Origin: Aquaticitalea lipolytica
Lineage (GTDB): Bacteria; Bacteroidota; Bacteroidia; Flavobacteriales; Flavobacteriaceae
Assembly: GCF_014641635.1 (NCBI RefSeq)
Contig: NZ_BMIC01000001.1
Coordinates: forward strand, 750,641 to 814,640
Length of the DNA stretch: 64,000 bases
Reading direction: 5' to 3'
The notes below the pieces were generated by a model. It saw only the letters and a program-made list of their open reading frames with translations. It was not told where the DNA came from and did not search any database. The position numbers and the translations under genes were made by a program. Positions 43,637-53,893 of this stretch are shown here, in pieces (the stretch's first letter is position 1; each line of letters starts with the position of its first letter).

Positions 43637-43812
43637 ATAAACTCGAGGTTAAATTATTTTAGTCGTAAATGTTAGTTCTTAAAATTTAAGGCAGTAAACA
43701 TATCTATATATTTTCAAAAAAACAATTTTTTTTTCATTTTTTTTACACTTTATCCTAAAAAGGATGCATTTCATCGATAAATAATATGTTAAATTTTACA
43801 AAAATGAAAATA

Positions 43813-44979
43813 TTAAAAACTGTTCTTCTTGTAGGCTTTATACCACCTTTCTGGTATTTTACCATGGCTTGCCTCAACATAATCGTCGTGCATGCAAGGT
43901 AATAACGTATGCTTTTTTAATTTATTATTAACATCTGGCAAAAAAGGAATCTCTATCCACCAACGTCCTGTTTTAATACTTTTATAAAAAATTAACTCGT
44001 CATCTTCAACTAAGACATTGTACTTTTGATAGTTAGAATCGTCTTTAAAATCGTCGTCCTTAATTCTGCAATTTACACCTTCGATGAAATACCATATAAT
44101 TTGAGCCACTAGCATTGCAGTTACATCATCATCTTTAGAGGTCTGATATTCATATATACCAAATGAAGACACTTTATTACTTATTCCTGCATATCGTGCA
44201 ATTGTACAAATCTCTTTCCCGTCTAAACCATTTGGAGAGTATTTTTGTTTTGTAGAAACTTCCGAAGCTTTTACACTTTTTAAATCGAGACTTACTATAT
44301 GAGCATCTCTCATAACTGGCTCTACTAAATTTATTTTTTTAGATATCTCGCCTAATCGATAAGCCTCAAAGTAAAGCTTCTCCATCAAATCTATTTCTTC
44401 TTGAGAATTAAAATAAGTTTGATACCCTATTGTTGAGTAGTTAAATAGATTATATGGTTTATCTAAAATAATTTTTCCTAGATAGCTATTATTCTTTATT
44501 GGCTGAGTTGCATCGCCTAAATCGAAATTACTATCCACATTAACTATGTTAACCATTGGAGAGAACGTATCATAAGCTCTATAGTTAGGATATGTTAAAT
44601 CTTGGCTTCCTCCTAATATAATAGGTATGATTTTCTTTTCTAATAAAACTGACAGTGTAGTTTTTAATGCAAAATAAGTATCATCAACTGAGTCTCCTTT
44701 AAGTATATCGCCTAAATCGGCTATTGAAGTATGCCAGTTGCCAGGGAATAATGCATATAATGATTTACGTATAGTATCAAACTGCAACTCACCTCCTATA
44801 TAGTTTACATCATTTCTGTTTTCAAGAACTCCTAGTATAGCAACTTTTACACCATCTAAATCTGGAATTCCGTTTTGTTTAGAATGAATTTTTAATTTTC
44901 TACCTAAAGCTTGTTGAGATAATAACTCGTTATGAGCTAATACAGCATCAGAAACAGGAGAGAGAAAATTAAAGTTCAT
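43813..44979 (-). CDS. arginase/formimidoylglutamase-fold protein without metal ligands
   Basis: The sequence follows the arginase fold (ILGVLENRNDV, IIPIILGGSQDLTYPNYRAY, VNIVNVDSNFDLGD, AHIVSLDLKSVKASE). The usual Mn ligands are changed: GGDHS to GGSQD, DAHxD to DSNFD, and SxDxDxxDP to SLDLKSVKAS. It is therefore probably a non-catalytic relative, not a working HutG. It sits four bases after topA and in front of gldK, without other histidine-degradation genes. A structural or regulatory role is possible. Confidence 0.75.
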   Translation of the reverse strand: MNFNFLSPVSDAVLAHNELLSQQALGRKLKIHSKQNGIPDLDGVKVAILGVLENRNDVNYIGGELQFDTIRKSLYALFPGNWHTSIADLGDILKGDSVDDTYFALKTTLSVLLEKKIIPIILGGSQDLTYPNYRAYDTFSPMVNIVNVDSNFDLGDATQPIKNNSYLGKIILDKPYNLFNYSTIGYQTYFNSQEEIDLMEKLYFEAYRLGEISKKINLVEPVMRDAHIVSLDLKSVKASEVSTKQKYSPNGLDGKEICTIARYAGISNKVSSFGIYEYQTSKDDDVTAMLVAQIIWYFIEGVNCRIKDDDFKDDSNYQKYNVLVEDDELIFYKSIKTGRWWIEIPFLPDVNNKLKKHTLLPCMHDDYVEASHGKIPERWYKAYKKNSF

Positions 44980-44982
44980 ATA

Positions 44983-47484
44983 TTATTTCTTTTTAGGAGT
45001 CGCTTTTTTCTTAGTTGCTTTTTTAGTTGTTTTCTTTTTTGGAGCTTTACTATCAATAAGAGCAATTGCTTCTTCAAGAGTCATTTTTGAAACATCGACA
45101 GATTTATCAAGCTCAACCTTAGTTTTTCCTTTAGTAACAGTATGCCTTCCCCAACGTGCCTTTTCTACCTTTATGCCATCTGCTTCCCAATGATGAATTA
45201 ATTTGTCTTTATCTTTCTGAATTTTATCTTCAATTAGTTCTTCAATATCTTTATCGGACAAACTATCCCAATCATATTTTTTATTCACATTAATAAAAGT
45301 GTTGTTCCATTTAATAAATGGACCAAAACGACCTTTACCTTTTATTACAGGCAATTGTTTATATGTATAAATAGGAGCGTCTGCTTTTTTCTTTTCTTTT
45401 ATAAGCTCTATTGCATCTTCTAACTCTACACTTAAGGCATCAACACCTGGAGGTAGTGATATAAACTTTTTACCAAATTTTACATAAGGCCCAAAACGAC
45501 CATTATTTACTTCTATTTGTTCTCCTTCATAAGTACCTAAATCTTTAGGCAACTGAAACAAATCCATCGCTTCTTCAAAAGTAATTGAATTTAACTGTTG
45601 ATCTGGTGATAAACTTGCAAATTGAGGTTTTTCTTCTTCTTCAACAGTTCCTATCTGTACCATTGGCCCAAATTTTCCTAATCGTACACTTACCTGACGT
45701 CCTGTTTTTGGATCTGTACCTAAAACACGTTCACCAGATTCTCTTTCCGCATTTTCTTGAACATCTTCTACTTGTGGATGAAAGGTTTTATAAAAATCTT
45801 TCATCATTGTAGTCCAGTTTACTTTTCCTTCAGCAATATCATCAAACTCATCTTCAACTTTGGCTGTAAAATTATAATCTAAAATACTTTCAAAATGATT
45901 TACCAAAAAGTCGGTTACAATCATTCCTATATCTGTTGGTACTAATTTACCTTTATCAGAACCTACTTTTTCAGTTAGCTCTTTATCTTTTACAGTTCCT
46001 TTTTTAAGTGTTAATTGCGAATATTTACGCTCAGCACCTTCAACACTTCCTTTTTCAACATAGTTTCTGTTTTGTATAGTAGAAATTGTTGGAGCGTAAG
46101 TAGAAGGACGACCAATACCAAGCTCTTCTAGTTGCTTAACTAAAGAAGCTTCAGTATATCTATATGGAGGTCTTGTATAACGCTCTGTAGCTGTAATATA
46201 ATTATTAAGGAGTGTTTCGTTCGTTTTCATTGCTGGCAACATTCCTTCTTGCTCAGAATCTTCATCGTCTGTACCTTCTAAATAAACTTTTAAAAACCCA
46301 TCAAATGTAATAACCTCTCCATTTGCAGAAAACAATTCTTTATGAGTTGAAGCACTAATTTTAACATTGGTACGCTCTAATTCGGCATCGCTCATTTGTG
46401 ATGCAATTGCACGTTTCCATATTAAATCATAAAGCCTAGCCTGATCTCTATCTATATCTACTGAATGACGAGAAAAATCGGTAGGACGAATAGCCTCATG
46501 CGCTTCTTGAGCACCTTTAGATTTTCCTTTATAATTTCTTGATTTACTATATGTTTTGCCAAAAGCACTTTCTATTTCTACTTTAGCAGCATTACGAGCA
46601 TCATCAGAAAGGTTTACACTATCTGTTCTCATATACGTTATAAGTCCAGCTTCGTATAAACGCTGAGCCATTGTCATAGTTTTGAGTACAGAAAAATATA
46701 ATTTACGTGACGCTTCTTGTTGTAATGTTGATGTTGTAAATGGAGCAGCTGGTGATTTTTTTGCTGGCTTCTTTTCTAAATCTGCAACTTTAAAAGATGC
46801 TGATGCATTAGACTCTAAAAATTTATAAGCCTCCTCTTTTGTATTAAACGTTTTAGGTAGTTTAGCCTTAAATGTTTGACCTTCTTCATTAGAAAACTCT
46901 GCATCAATTCGGTAAGATGCTTCAGGAACAAAATCTTGTATTTCTCGTTCTCTTTCTACAATTAACCTTACAGAAACAGACTGAACTCGTCCAGCAGATA
47001 AACCTCCTTTTACTTTACGCCATAAAACTGGAGATAATTCATAACCAACAATTCTATCTAAAACACGACGCGCTTGTTGAGCATCAACCAAATGATAATC
47101 GATATCGCGAGGGTTTTCAATAGCTTTTAAAATAGCCGATTTAGTTATCTCATGAAAAACAATTCGTTTAGTTTTTGCTTTATCTAAATCTAATGTTTCG
47201 GCTAAATGCCAAGCAATAGCTTCTCCTTCTCGATCCTCATCACTAGCCAGCCATATCATATCGGCATTTTTGGCTAAATCCTTTAGCTTTTTTACAACCG
47301 CTTTTTTATCTTTAGATACTTCATATTTAGGCATAAAATCACCTTCAACATCTACTCCTAACTCTTTAGATGGTAAATCTGCAATATGACCAAAGCTAGA
47401 TTCGACTTTAAAATCTTTTCCTAGAAATTTTTCAATGGTTTTTGCTTTTGCAGGTGACTCAACTATAACTAAATTCTTCGCCAT
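44983..47484 (-). CDS. topA: DNA topoisomerase I
   Basis: The Toprim domain starts NLVIVESPAKAKTIEKFLG and has LASDEDREGEAIAWHLAE. The active-site region YEAGLITYMRTDSVNLS carries the catalytic Tyr. C-terminal zinc-less repeats follow (RFGPMVQIG, RFGPYVKFG, RFGPFIKWN). A Lys-rich tail (KKKTTKKATKKKATPKKK) ends the 833 residues. It relaxes negative supercoils. Full length with no anomaly. Confidence 0.96.
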   Translation of the reverse strand: MAKNLVIVESPAKAKTIEKFLGKDFKVESSFGHIADLPSKELGVDVEGDFMPKYEVSKDKKAVVKKLKDLAKNADMIWLASDEDREGEAIAWHLAETLDLDKAKTKRIVFHEITKSAILKAIENPRDIDYHLVDAQQARRVLDRIVGYELSPVLWRKVKGGLSAGRVQSVSVRLIVEREREIQDFVPEASYRIDAEFSNEEGQTFKAKLPKTFNTKEEAYKFLESNASASFKVADLEKKPAKKSPAAPFTTSTLQQEASRKLYFSVLKTMTMAQRLYEAGLITYMRTDSVNLSDDARNAAKVEIESAFGKTYSKSRNYKGKSKGAQEAHEAIRPTDFSRHSVDIDRDQARLYDLIWKRAIASQMSDAELERTNVKISASTHKELFSANGEVITFDGFLKVYLEGTDDEDSEQEGMLPAMKTNETLLNNYITATERYTRPPYRYTEASLVKQLEELGIGRPSTYAPTISTIQNRNYVEKGSVEGAERKYSQLTLKKGTVKDKELTEKVGSDKGKLVPTDIGMIVTDFLVNHFESILDYNFTAKVEDEFDDIAEGKVNWTTMMKDFYKTFHPQVEDVQENAERESGERVLGTDPKTGRQVSVRLGKFGPMVQIGTVEEEEKPQFASLSPDQQLNSITFEEAMDLFQLPKDLGTYEGEQIEVNNGRFGPYVKFGKKFISLPPGVDALSVELEDAIELIKEKKKADAPIYTYKQLPVIKGKGRFGPFIKWNNTFINVNKKYDWDSLSDKDIEELIEDKIQKDKDKLIHHWEADGIKVEKARWGRHTVTKGKTKVELDKSVDVSKMTLEEAIALIDSKAPKKKTTKKATKKKATPKKK

Positions 47485-47579
47485 GTTTCAATTTTTATAG
47501 CCACAAATGTATATGAAAAAAAATTATTCATCCTAATTTAAAATTATTTGAACATTTAATCTTATTGTTTTTTAATAGA

Positions 47580-47605
47580 AAAAGCTCCATAATTATGGAG
47601 CTTTT
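47580..47605 (-). terminator. terminator of the membrane-protein gene
   Basis: AAAAGCTCCAT-AATT-ATGGAGCTTTT is a full palindrome, 20 bases past the stop codon at 47625, with T-rich sequence after it on the minus strand. Confidence 0.75.
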
Positions 47606-47624
47606 ACATTTATTTTATTTGCAA

Positions 47625-48401
47625 TTAATTTGTAGCGCCTATTTCATTAATTTCATCTGCATCATCAAAACCAATAACTTCTTTGTATATAAAATATAAA
47701 GGATGATAAATAAATGGCATTGTAATTAAAGTACCTATACCACACATTAATAATCCAACAATATATGCTAGTAAACCAGAAACGAATAATAAACCGAAAG
47801 ATAGTAGCCATTTTTTTGTTCCAAGTTTAAAACTGGCACTAACAATATCTCCAATACTTAAATCTGGGTTAAAAGCAAAAAATATAGTAAAAAAAGACAA
47901 AGGTACTATTGCATATATTAATGGTATATAACATAATAATGCTGCAGGAATAGCAATTAGCGTAGACACCAACATTAAAAGTATCATTTTACCAAAGTAT
48001 TTACCTTTAAAAAAGTAAAACAAGTCAGCAGTTTTTACTTCTCTTTTAGCATCTAATTCTCTTAAAATCCTAAACAATCCTGCTTGCAATGCAACAGATA
48101 CAGAACTCAATAATATTATTGCTATAAAAAAGCCTATTAAATAAACAACCGAAAAACCTGCTAAAAAGGAACTAAAAGCATCTGGGTCTACTTGACCACT
48201 TTCAGATTGTGAAATTATCATCATTATAAAAGGCACATACATTACCAATATAATTGGTAACATAATAATGATGACGAATAACTGCATCAAGAATCCTTGA
48301 AGCCAGCTTTTCTTAAATAATTCAATAGATTGATTAAAAATAGTACCAAAATCTAAAGCTTTAGCACTATTAATTTTAGATTGTATTTCTGATAATGTCA
48401 T
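47625..48401 (-). CDS. polytopic membrane protein (DUF975-like)
   Basis: At 258 residues it has about six hydrophobic segments (QLFVIIIMLPIILVMYVPFIM, VVYLIGFFIAIILLSSVSVAL, MILLMLVSTLIAIPAALLCYI, LLFVSGLLAYIVGLLMCGIGT). The layout with SFKLGTKKWLLSFGLL resembles DUF975-type proteins of unknown function. It is monocistronic, between topA and the divergent miaB gene. Confidence 0.75.
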   Translation of the reverse strand: MTLSEIQSKINSAKALDFGTIFNQSIELFKKSWLQGFLMQLFVIIIMLPIILVMYVPFIMMIISQSESGQVDPDAFSSFLAGFSVVYLIGFFIAIILLSSVSVALQAGLFRILRELDAKREVKTADLFYFFKGKYFGKMILLMLVSTLIAIPAALLCYIPLIYAIVPLSFFTIFFAFNPDLSIGDIVSASFKLGTKKWLLSFGLLFVSGLLAYIVGLLMCGIGTLITMPFIYHPLYFIYKEVIGFDDADEINEIGATN

Positions 48402-48504
48402 TTTATAAATTGTTTAGTTGGTTTAATATCAAAGAAACTACTTTTTTTAATATCTGCAAAACAAATTACACTCTGCCACTTTGTCACTTTCATTAAAATA
48501 ATCT

Positions 48505-48512
48505 TATCTTTG
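48505..48512 (+). promoter_or_regulatory. TAnnTTTG promoter box of miaB
   Basis: TATCTTTG matches the Bacteroidota -7 element, with TTTGTCAC from 48480 giving a -33 TTG 21 bases upstream. It lies 36 bases before the miaB start codon. Confidence 0.6.
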
Positions 48513-48547
48513 CACACTTATTGAAAGATTATAGTTTCAGTATTATT

Positions 48548-49993
48548 ATGGAAAAGACAATAGACGAAAGTAAGCAAGGCGAAAGCCTAATTTTAGAACC
48601 AAAGAATGAAAATAAGCGTAAACTCTATATTGAGAGTTATGGTTGTGCTATGAATTTTAGTGATAGCGAAATTGTAGCTTCTATTTTGGCTAATGAAGGT
48701 TTTAATACTACTCAAAATCTTGAAGATGCTGATTTAGTTTTGGTAAACACATGCTCTATTCGTGATAAAGCTGAACAAACTGTTCGTAAACGTTTAGAAA
48801 AATATAATGCTGTAAAACGTATAAACCCAAAAATGAAAGTTGGTGTTTTGGGTTGTATGGCAGAACGCCTAAAAAGCAAATTTTTAGAAGAAGAAAAAAT
48901 TGTTGACCTCGTTGTTGGCCCAGATGCTTACAAAGATTTACCAAATTTATTAGCAGAAGTAGATGAAGGGAGAGATGCAATAAACGTTATATTATCAAAA
49001 GATGAGACTTATGGAGATATTTCTCCTGTACGTTTAAATAGTAATGGTGTTTCTGCTTTTGTATCTATTACTCGTGGTTGCGATAATATGTGTACATTTT
49101 GTGTTGTCCCTTTTACTCGTGGTCGCGAACGCAGTAGAGACCCTCAAAGTATTATTGAAGAAGTTAATGATCTTTGGAATCGTGGTTTTAAAGAAATAAC
49201 ATTACTTGGTCAAAATGTAGATAGTTACTTATGGTATGGTGGTGGACTTAAAAAAGACTTCGATAAAGCTAGTGAGCTTCAAAAAGCGACATCAGTAAAT
49301 TTTTCTCAACTATTAGAATTATGTGCTAAAACACAACCAAAAATGCGCATTCGTTTTTCAACATCTAACCCTCAAGATTTAACATTAGATGTTATAGAGA
49401 CAATGGCAAAATATGATAATATTTGTAAACATATTCATTTACCTGTGCAAAGCGGAAGTAATCGAATTTTAAAAGAAATGAATCGTTTACACACTCGTGA
49501 AGAATATTTCGAATTAATTGATAACATCAGACGTATAATACCTAATTGTGCTATTTCTCAAGATTTAATTGCTGGTTTTCCAACTGAAACTGAAGAAGAT
49601 CATAAAGACACATTGAGTTTAATGGAGTATGTAAAGTACAATTTCGGCTATATGTTTACATATTCTGAACGTCCTGGAACATTGGCAGAACGTAAAATGG
49701 ATGACGATATACCTGAAGCAATCAAGCAAAGACGTTTAGAAGAGATTGTACAATTACAACGTGAGCATAGTGAAATTAGAACTAAAGAATATTTAAACAC
49801 AGTTGTTGAAGTATTAATAGAGCGAGAATCGAAAAAATCGTCAGAACAATGGTCAGGAAGAACTTCACAAAATATAGTAGCTGTGTTCCCAAAAGAGAAT
49901 TATAAAATTGGAGATTTGGTAAATGTAACTGTAACCAATTGTACTAGTGCAACACTTATTGGAGATGCAATTGGATATTCAAAAAACAATTAG
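48548..49993 (+). CDS. miaB: tRNA-2-methylthio-N6-dimethylallyladenosine synthase
   Basis: A UPF0004 N-terminal domain ([21 protein letters not shown]) with Cys residues for one Fe-S cluster is followed by the radical SAM motif [21 protein letters not shown] (about residues 177-197), then a C-terminal TRAM domain ([19 protein letters not shown]). MiaB adds methylthio groups to A37 of certain tRNAs. The ATG at 48548 is preferred to an upstream TTG at 48521. Full length. Confidence 0.95.
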   Translation: MEKTIDESKQGESLILEPKNENKRKLYIESYGCAMNFSDSEIVASILANEGFNTTQNLEDADLVLVNTCSIRDKAEQTVRKRLEKYNAVKRINPKMKVGVLGCMAERLKSKFLEEEKIVDLVVGPDAYKDLPNLLAEVDEGRDAINVILSKDETYGDISPVRLNSNGVSAFVSITRGCDNMCTFCVVPFTRGRERSRDPQSIIEEVNDLWNRGFKEITLLGQNVDSYLWYGGGLKKDFDKASELQKATSVNFSQLLELCAKTQPKMRIRFSTSNPQDLTLDVIETMAKYDNICKHIHLPVQSGSNRILKEMNRLHTREEYFELIDNIRRIIPNCAISQDLIAGFPTETEEDHKDTLSLMEYVKYNFGYMFTYSERPGTLAERKMDDDIPEAIKQRRLEEIVQLQREHSEIRTKEYLNTVVEVLIERESKKSSEQWSGRTSQNIVAVFPKENYKIGDLVNVTVTNCTSATLIGDAIGYSKNN

Positions 49994-49994
49994 A

Positions 49995-50495
49995 ATGAAG
50001 ATTCTTTTATCTGTAATAGTTTTTTTCTTATCAGTGAACGTCATGTTTTCGCAGTATGATCCACAAGCATATAGTATTCATGTAGTGAAATCTCAAGTTG
50101 ATAAAGAGACGCTTGTAACATCAGTTATAATATTTCATTCTTTTGATAACGATAAATTTATTTCTGAGCTTGAAAAGGAATTTGGAGTTTTTAAAAAAGT
50201 AATAAAAGAAGAAAACATATTTCACAACTATTCCAGTTCAAAAATAGAGTATAAAAAATGGTCAACTATTCCATTTACTATTTATTTGGATTCGAAAAGG
50301 GAAATCACATATGATTCTGCTTACGAAAGAGGAACAAAGCTGTATTTTAAAGGAAGACTGGTAGATATACCAAGAAAGATTACTACCTTTTACATATTAA
50401 ACGATCAAAATACAGACATTTTACTTTCAAAAAAGATACAAAAAAAAGTTAGAAAATTTTTAATTAAAACCATTCATAAAGTCACTAATCAATAA
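49995..50495 (+). CDS. exported hypothetical protein
   Basis: Starting at the ATG one base after the miaB stop, the 166-residue protein has a signal peptide (MKILLSVIVFFLSVNVMFSQ). The mature part is charged and unrecognised (YSIHVVKSQVDKETLVTSVI; CDS ends KKVRKFLIKTIHKVTNQ). It is probably cotranscribed with miaB and the sigma-54 activator gene. Confidence 0.7.
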   Translation: MKILLSVIVFFLSVNVMFSQYDPQAYSIHVVKSQVDKETLVTSVIIFHSFDNDKFISELEKEFGVFKKVIKEENIFHNYSSSKIEYKKWSTIPFTIYLDSKREITYDSAYERGTKLYFKGRLVDIPRKITTFYILNDQNTDILLSKKIQKKVRKFLIKTIHKVTNQ

Positions 50496-50520
50496 GATTA
50501 TACTTTAACGGAAAATACAT

Positions 50521-51789
50521 ATGGAATCAATACAAGCTATAAAACAACGATTTGGTATAATTGGTAACGATGCAAAACTTAATCGTGCCATAGAAAAAGC
50601 CATACAAGTAGCTCCTACAGATATATCGGTTTTAGTTACTGGCGAAAGTGGTGTTGGTAAGGAAAGTATTCCAAAAATTATACATCAACTTTCACATCGC
50701 AAACATGGTAAGTATATTGCTGTAAACTGCGGTGCTATACCAGAAGGCACAATAGATAGTGAACTGTTTGGTCATGAAAAAGGGTCTTTTACTGGAGCCA
50801 CACAAACTCGTGAAGGGTATTTTGAAGTTGCAGATGGTGGTACAATTTTTTTGGATGAAGTTGGTGAGCTACCACTTACAACCCAAGTACGCTTGCTTCG
50901 TGTATTAGAAAATGGTGAATTTATAAAAGTGGGTTCTAGTAAGGTTCAAAAAACCAACGTAAGAATTGTTGCTGCAACAAACGTAAATATGTTTGAAGCC
51001 ATTAAAAAAGAAAAGTTCAGAGAAGATTTATACTACAGGTTAAGTACTGTAGATATTAACATTCCACCACTACGAGAACGAAAAGAAGACATTCATTTAC
51101 TATTCAGAAAGTTTGCTAGTGATTTTGCGTTAAAGTATAAAATGCCAACTATTAAATTAGAAGATGATGCTGTTGCTATTTTAGTTAAACATCGTTGGAA
51201 CGGAAATATTAGAGAATTGCGTAATGTTGCTGAACAAATTTCGGTATTAGAACAAACCAGAACCATAAGCGCAGTAACACTTCAGAGTTATTTACCTAGT
51301 CAAGGTAGCAACCTACCTGCAATTATAAACACCTCTAAATCTGAAAGTGATTTTAGTAGTGAGCGTGAGATTTTATATAAAGTATTATTCGATATGAAAG
51401 GTGATTTGAATGATCTTAAAAAACTCACAATGGAGCTTATGAAGAGTGGAAATGCGAGCGATGTTCAAAAGAAAAATGAAGGGCTAATTCAAAAAATTTA
51501 TGGAGACGAAGATGAAGACGAATCTTTTGATGATGCAGTTGAAGATTTAGAAGTTTTATCAATACCTGAAAAAACAATTATTGAAACTCCAACAATAGAA
51601 AATAGTCAAGACAAATATCACTTTGCTGAAGAAATTGAAGAAGAAGAAACTTTATCTTTACAAGACAAAGAGCTAGAGCTTATTAAAAAATCTTTAGAGC
51701 GCCATCAAGGAAAGCGTAAATTAGCTGCCGCAGAACTAGGCATAAGCGAACGCACTTTATACAGAAAAATTAAACAATACGATTTGTAA
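50521..51789 (+). CDS. sigma-54-dependent transcription activator without sensor domain
   Basis: The AAA+ domain starts almost at the N-terminus: Walker A GESGVGKES near residue 42, the sigma-54 contact loop GSFTGA (GAFTGA variant) near residue 90, Walker B IFLDEVGELPL near 117, and RWNGNIRELRNVAEQ. The last 40 residues form a Fis-type HTH (AAAELGISERTLYRKIKQYDL). An acidic low-complexity linker lies between (EDEDESFDDAVEDLE). No receiver or sensing domain is present, so activity must be controlled otherwise. It lies in a short operon with lptE and secG. Confidence 0.92.
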   Translation: MESIQAIKQRFGIIGNDAKLNRAIEKAIQVAPTDISVLVTGESGVGKESIPKIIHQLSHRKHGKYIAVNCGAIPEGTIDSELFGHEKGSFTGATQTREGYFEVADGGTIFLDEVGELPLTTQVRLLRVLENGEFIKVGSSKVQKTNVRIVAATNVNMFEAIKKEKFREDLYYRLSTVDINIPPLRERKEDIHLLFRKFASDFALKYKMPTIKLEDDAVAILVKHRWNGNIRELRNVAEQISVLEQTRTISAVTLQSYLPSQGSNLPAIINTSKSESDFSSEREILYKVLFDMKGDLNDLKKLTMELMKSGNASDVQKKNEGLIQKIYGDEDEDESFDDAVEDLEVLSIPEKTIIETPTIENSQDKYHFAEEIEEEETLSLQDKELELIKKSLERHQGKRKLAAAELGISERTLYRKIKQYDL

Positions 51790-51986
51790 TGAAAGCAGTA
51801 GAAATATTTAGACTACGAAAATCATTTGGTAGAGAAAGCTCAGAAGCCTTAAGACAAGAAGCCGAAGATTTTATAAACGAAAAACACTACCAAGGGTATC
51901 GTTTAATTACTGCCTCTTTTGAAGTTGCAGACAATGCAGGTTATATTTATGCGTTTATAACCATGAAACGCCCAAATACATATTAA
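51789..51986 (+). CDS. small conserved-looking hypothetical protein
   Basis: The 65-residue frame is tightly coupled: its ATG overlaps the activator stop by one base and its stop overlaps the lptE ATG by one base. The sequence (KSFGRESSEALRQEAEDFIN; GYRLITASFEVADNAGYIYAF) has an amphipathic helix and a strand pair. No family is recognised. The tight coupling supports a real gene. Confidence 0.65.
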   Translation: MKAVEIFRLRKSFGRESSEALRQEAEDFINEKHYQGYRLITASFEVADNAGYIYAFITMKRPNTY

Positions 51987-52492
51987 TGAAAACATTAAAA
52001 TATATAGTTTTAATTATCACAGCATTAACTTTTGTTGGCTGCAAAATGCAATATGGCTTAACACAACCAACTACAACAAAAGCAAAAACATTTCAGGTTA
52101 ATTATTTTCAAAATAATGCGCCTTTAATAGAGCCAGGTCTAGAACGTGATTTCACTAACTCTTTAACCGATTTAGTCTTAAATCAAACAAGTTTAGCTTT
52201 AGTAAGATCTGGTGGTGATATTATTTATGAAGGTGAAATAACAGAATACAGAATTTCTCCAACCACAGCAACAGCAGATAATACTGCTGCACAAAACAGA
52301 TTAACCATAAGTGTTAATGTTCGTTTTTATGACAAAACAGATGAAGATGCAGAACTCGAACAGCGTTTTTCCTTTTTTTATGATTATGCAGGAAACGCTC
52401 AATTAGTTGGCAGTCAAAAAGACACAGCAATTACAGAAATTTTTGATCGCTTAACACAAGACATTTTAAATGCTACTTTAGCTAAATGGTAA
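51986..52492 (+). CDS. lptE: LptE-like LPS-assembly lipoprotein
   Basis: A lipoprotein signal (MKTLKYIVLIITALTFVGCK, lipobox VGC) leads a 168-residue protein with the LptE pattern: FQVNYFQNNAPLIEPGLERD near the start, then alternating strands (IIYEGEITEYRISPTTATAD) and RLTISVNVRFYDKTD. LptE plugs the LptD barrel and helps insert LPS in the outer membrane. Confidence 0.85.
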   Translation: MKTLKYIVLIITALTFVGCKMQYGLTQPTTTKAKTFQVNYFQNNAPLIEPGLERDFTNSLTDLVLNQTSLALVRSGGDIIYEGEITEYRISPTTATADNTAAQNRLTISVNVRFYDKTDEDAELEQRFSFFYDYAGNAQLVGSQKDTAITEIFDRLTQDILNATLAKW

Positions 52493-53451
52493 TAAACCAA
52501 CTTATGCAATTAAAGGATTTTACATATTTATTACAACATCCGCAAGACATCACTGCTGAGCAAACCAGTGCTATGACTTCCATAATTGCAAATTACCCGT
52601 ATTTTCAACCAGCTAGAGCTTTATACTTAAAAGGCTTAAAAAATAAAGAAAGCTTTAAGTACAATCAGGAATTAAAAACTACTGCTGCATACACTACAGA
52701 CAGAAGTATTTTGTTCGATTTTATTACTTCTGAAGCCTTTAATCAAAACGAAATATCACAACAAATAAAACAAAATTCAGAACATCTGAAAAATATTACT
52801 GTTAATGATATTGATGATATTTCAGTGCATAAAAGTGTTACCATTGATGAGGCGTTAAAACAACACATAAAGAATAGCGAAGGAGTTTTAGACCCTTATT
52901 TATTTGAAGAAAAAATAAAAGCCGAAGATGTTGCTCAATTTATTTCAGATATTAATGAAGCTCCTAAATTGCCAGTTTTCGAAATTGATACAGAGCAAAT
53001 TAAACAAACACCTGAAGAACAGTTAAATATTGGTAAACCGTTAGAGTTTAATAAATCTGAAACACATTCTTTTACCGAATGGCTAAAAATTACAAGTTTT
53101 AAGCCTATTGAAAGAGATGAAAAAGTTGATGAAGATAATTCTGATGAGATAGATAATAAGAATGAATCATCAATTGAGAAAAAATTTGAGCTTATTGATA
53201 AGTTTTTAGATGCAAATCCTAAGATAGTTCCGTCAAAAGATGCACCAATTCATAATATAGCTAAAGCACAAATAACGCCAAATGATGGCTTAATGACTGA
53301 GACTTTAGCAAGAATTTATCTCGAACAAAAAAACTATGATAAAGCAATTCAATCTTATAAAATTTTAAGTTTGAAATATCCAGAAAAAAGTGGTTTCTTT
53401 GCAGACCAAATTAAAGCAGTAAAACAATTACAAGAAAATAATAAAGAATAA
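52486..53451 (+). CDS. TPR-like hypothetical protein
   Basis: The start (MVINQLMQLKDFTYLLQHP) overlaps lptE by seven bases, and the second Met at 52504 is an alternative. The C-terminal 45 residues (LARIYLEQKNYDKAIQSYKIL) form a TPR motif, while the middle is acidic and low in structure (IERDEKVDEDNSDEIDNKNE). No signal peptide is present. It lies between lptE and secG, an arrangement common in Flavobacteriaceae; its role is unknown. Confidence 0.75.
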   Translation: MVINQLMQLKDFTYLLQHPQDITAEQTSAMTSIIANYPYFQPARALYLKGLKNKESFKYNQELKTTAAYTTDRSILFDFITSEAFNQNEISQQIKQNSEHLKNITVNDIDDISVHKSVTIDEALKQHIKNSEGVLDPYLFEEKIKAEDVAQFISDINEAPKLPVFEIDTEQIKQTPEEQLNIGKPLEFNKSETHSFTEWLKITSFKPIERDEKVDEDNSDEIDNKNESSIEKKFELIDKFLDANPKIVPSKDAPIHNIAKAQITPNDGLMTETLARIYLEQKNYDKAIQSYKILSLKYPEKSGFFADQIKAVKQLQENNKE

Positions 53452-53454
53452 CAC

Positions 53455-53805
53455 ATGAGTACGTTTACAATATTTTTAGTTCTTATCGTGATAGTAGCCT
53501 TTTTACTAGTTGTAGTAATAATGGTTCAAAATCCGAAAGGTGGAGGGTTATCATCATCATTTGGTGGTGGCGGAACACAACAATTAGGTGGTGTTAAAAA
53601 AACAGGTGACTTTTTAGACAAAAGTACTTGGGCTTTAGCTACACTTTTATTAGCATTAATCTTATTATCTAATGTTGCTATTAATAGTGGTGGTAATACA
53701 GAATCAAAAGCATTAGATTCTGGTGATGTACCTGTAAAAACTACTACTACTACTACTCCTGCTCCAACAAATAATGACGCACCAAAAACTGAGGACAATA
53801 AATAG
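53455..53805 (+). CDS. secG: SecG preprotein translocase subunit
   Basis: Two membrane helices (TIFLVLIVIVAFLLVVVIMVQ; WALATLLLALILLSNVAI) flank the SecG signature NPKGGGLSSSFGGGG. A Thr/Pro-rich tail follows. SecG joins SecY and SecE in the export channel. At 116 residues the length is normal. Confidence 0.93.
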   Translation: MSTFTIFLVLIVIVAFLLVVVIMVQNPKGGGLSSSFGGGGTQQLGGVKKTGDFLDKSTWALATLLLALILLSNVAINSGGNTESKALDSGDVPVKTTTTTTPAPTNNDAPKTEDNK

Positions 53806-53832
53806 TCTAAGGTTTTTATAACTATAAAAGAA

Positions 53833-53864
53833 AATGCCAACCTACAAGAGTTGGCATTTTTTTA
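53833..53864 (+). terminator. terminator after secG
   Basis: AATGCCAAC and GTTGGCATT form a perfect nine-base stem with an eight-base loop and a trailing T run. It separates the lptE-secG operon from groES. Confidence 0.85.
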
Positions 53865-53893
53865 TTACTGAAACTTTGTCAGTGATTTTTTAT

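Noticed and set aside
43813-44979. Functional formimidoylglutamase (hutG)
   Set aside because: The metal-binding residues are replaced in all three motifs and no other histidine-degradation genes are nearby.
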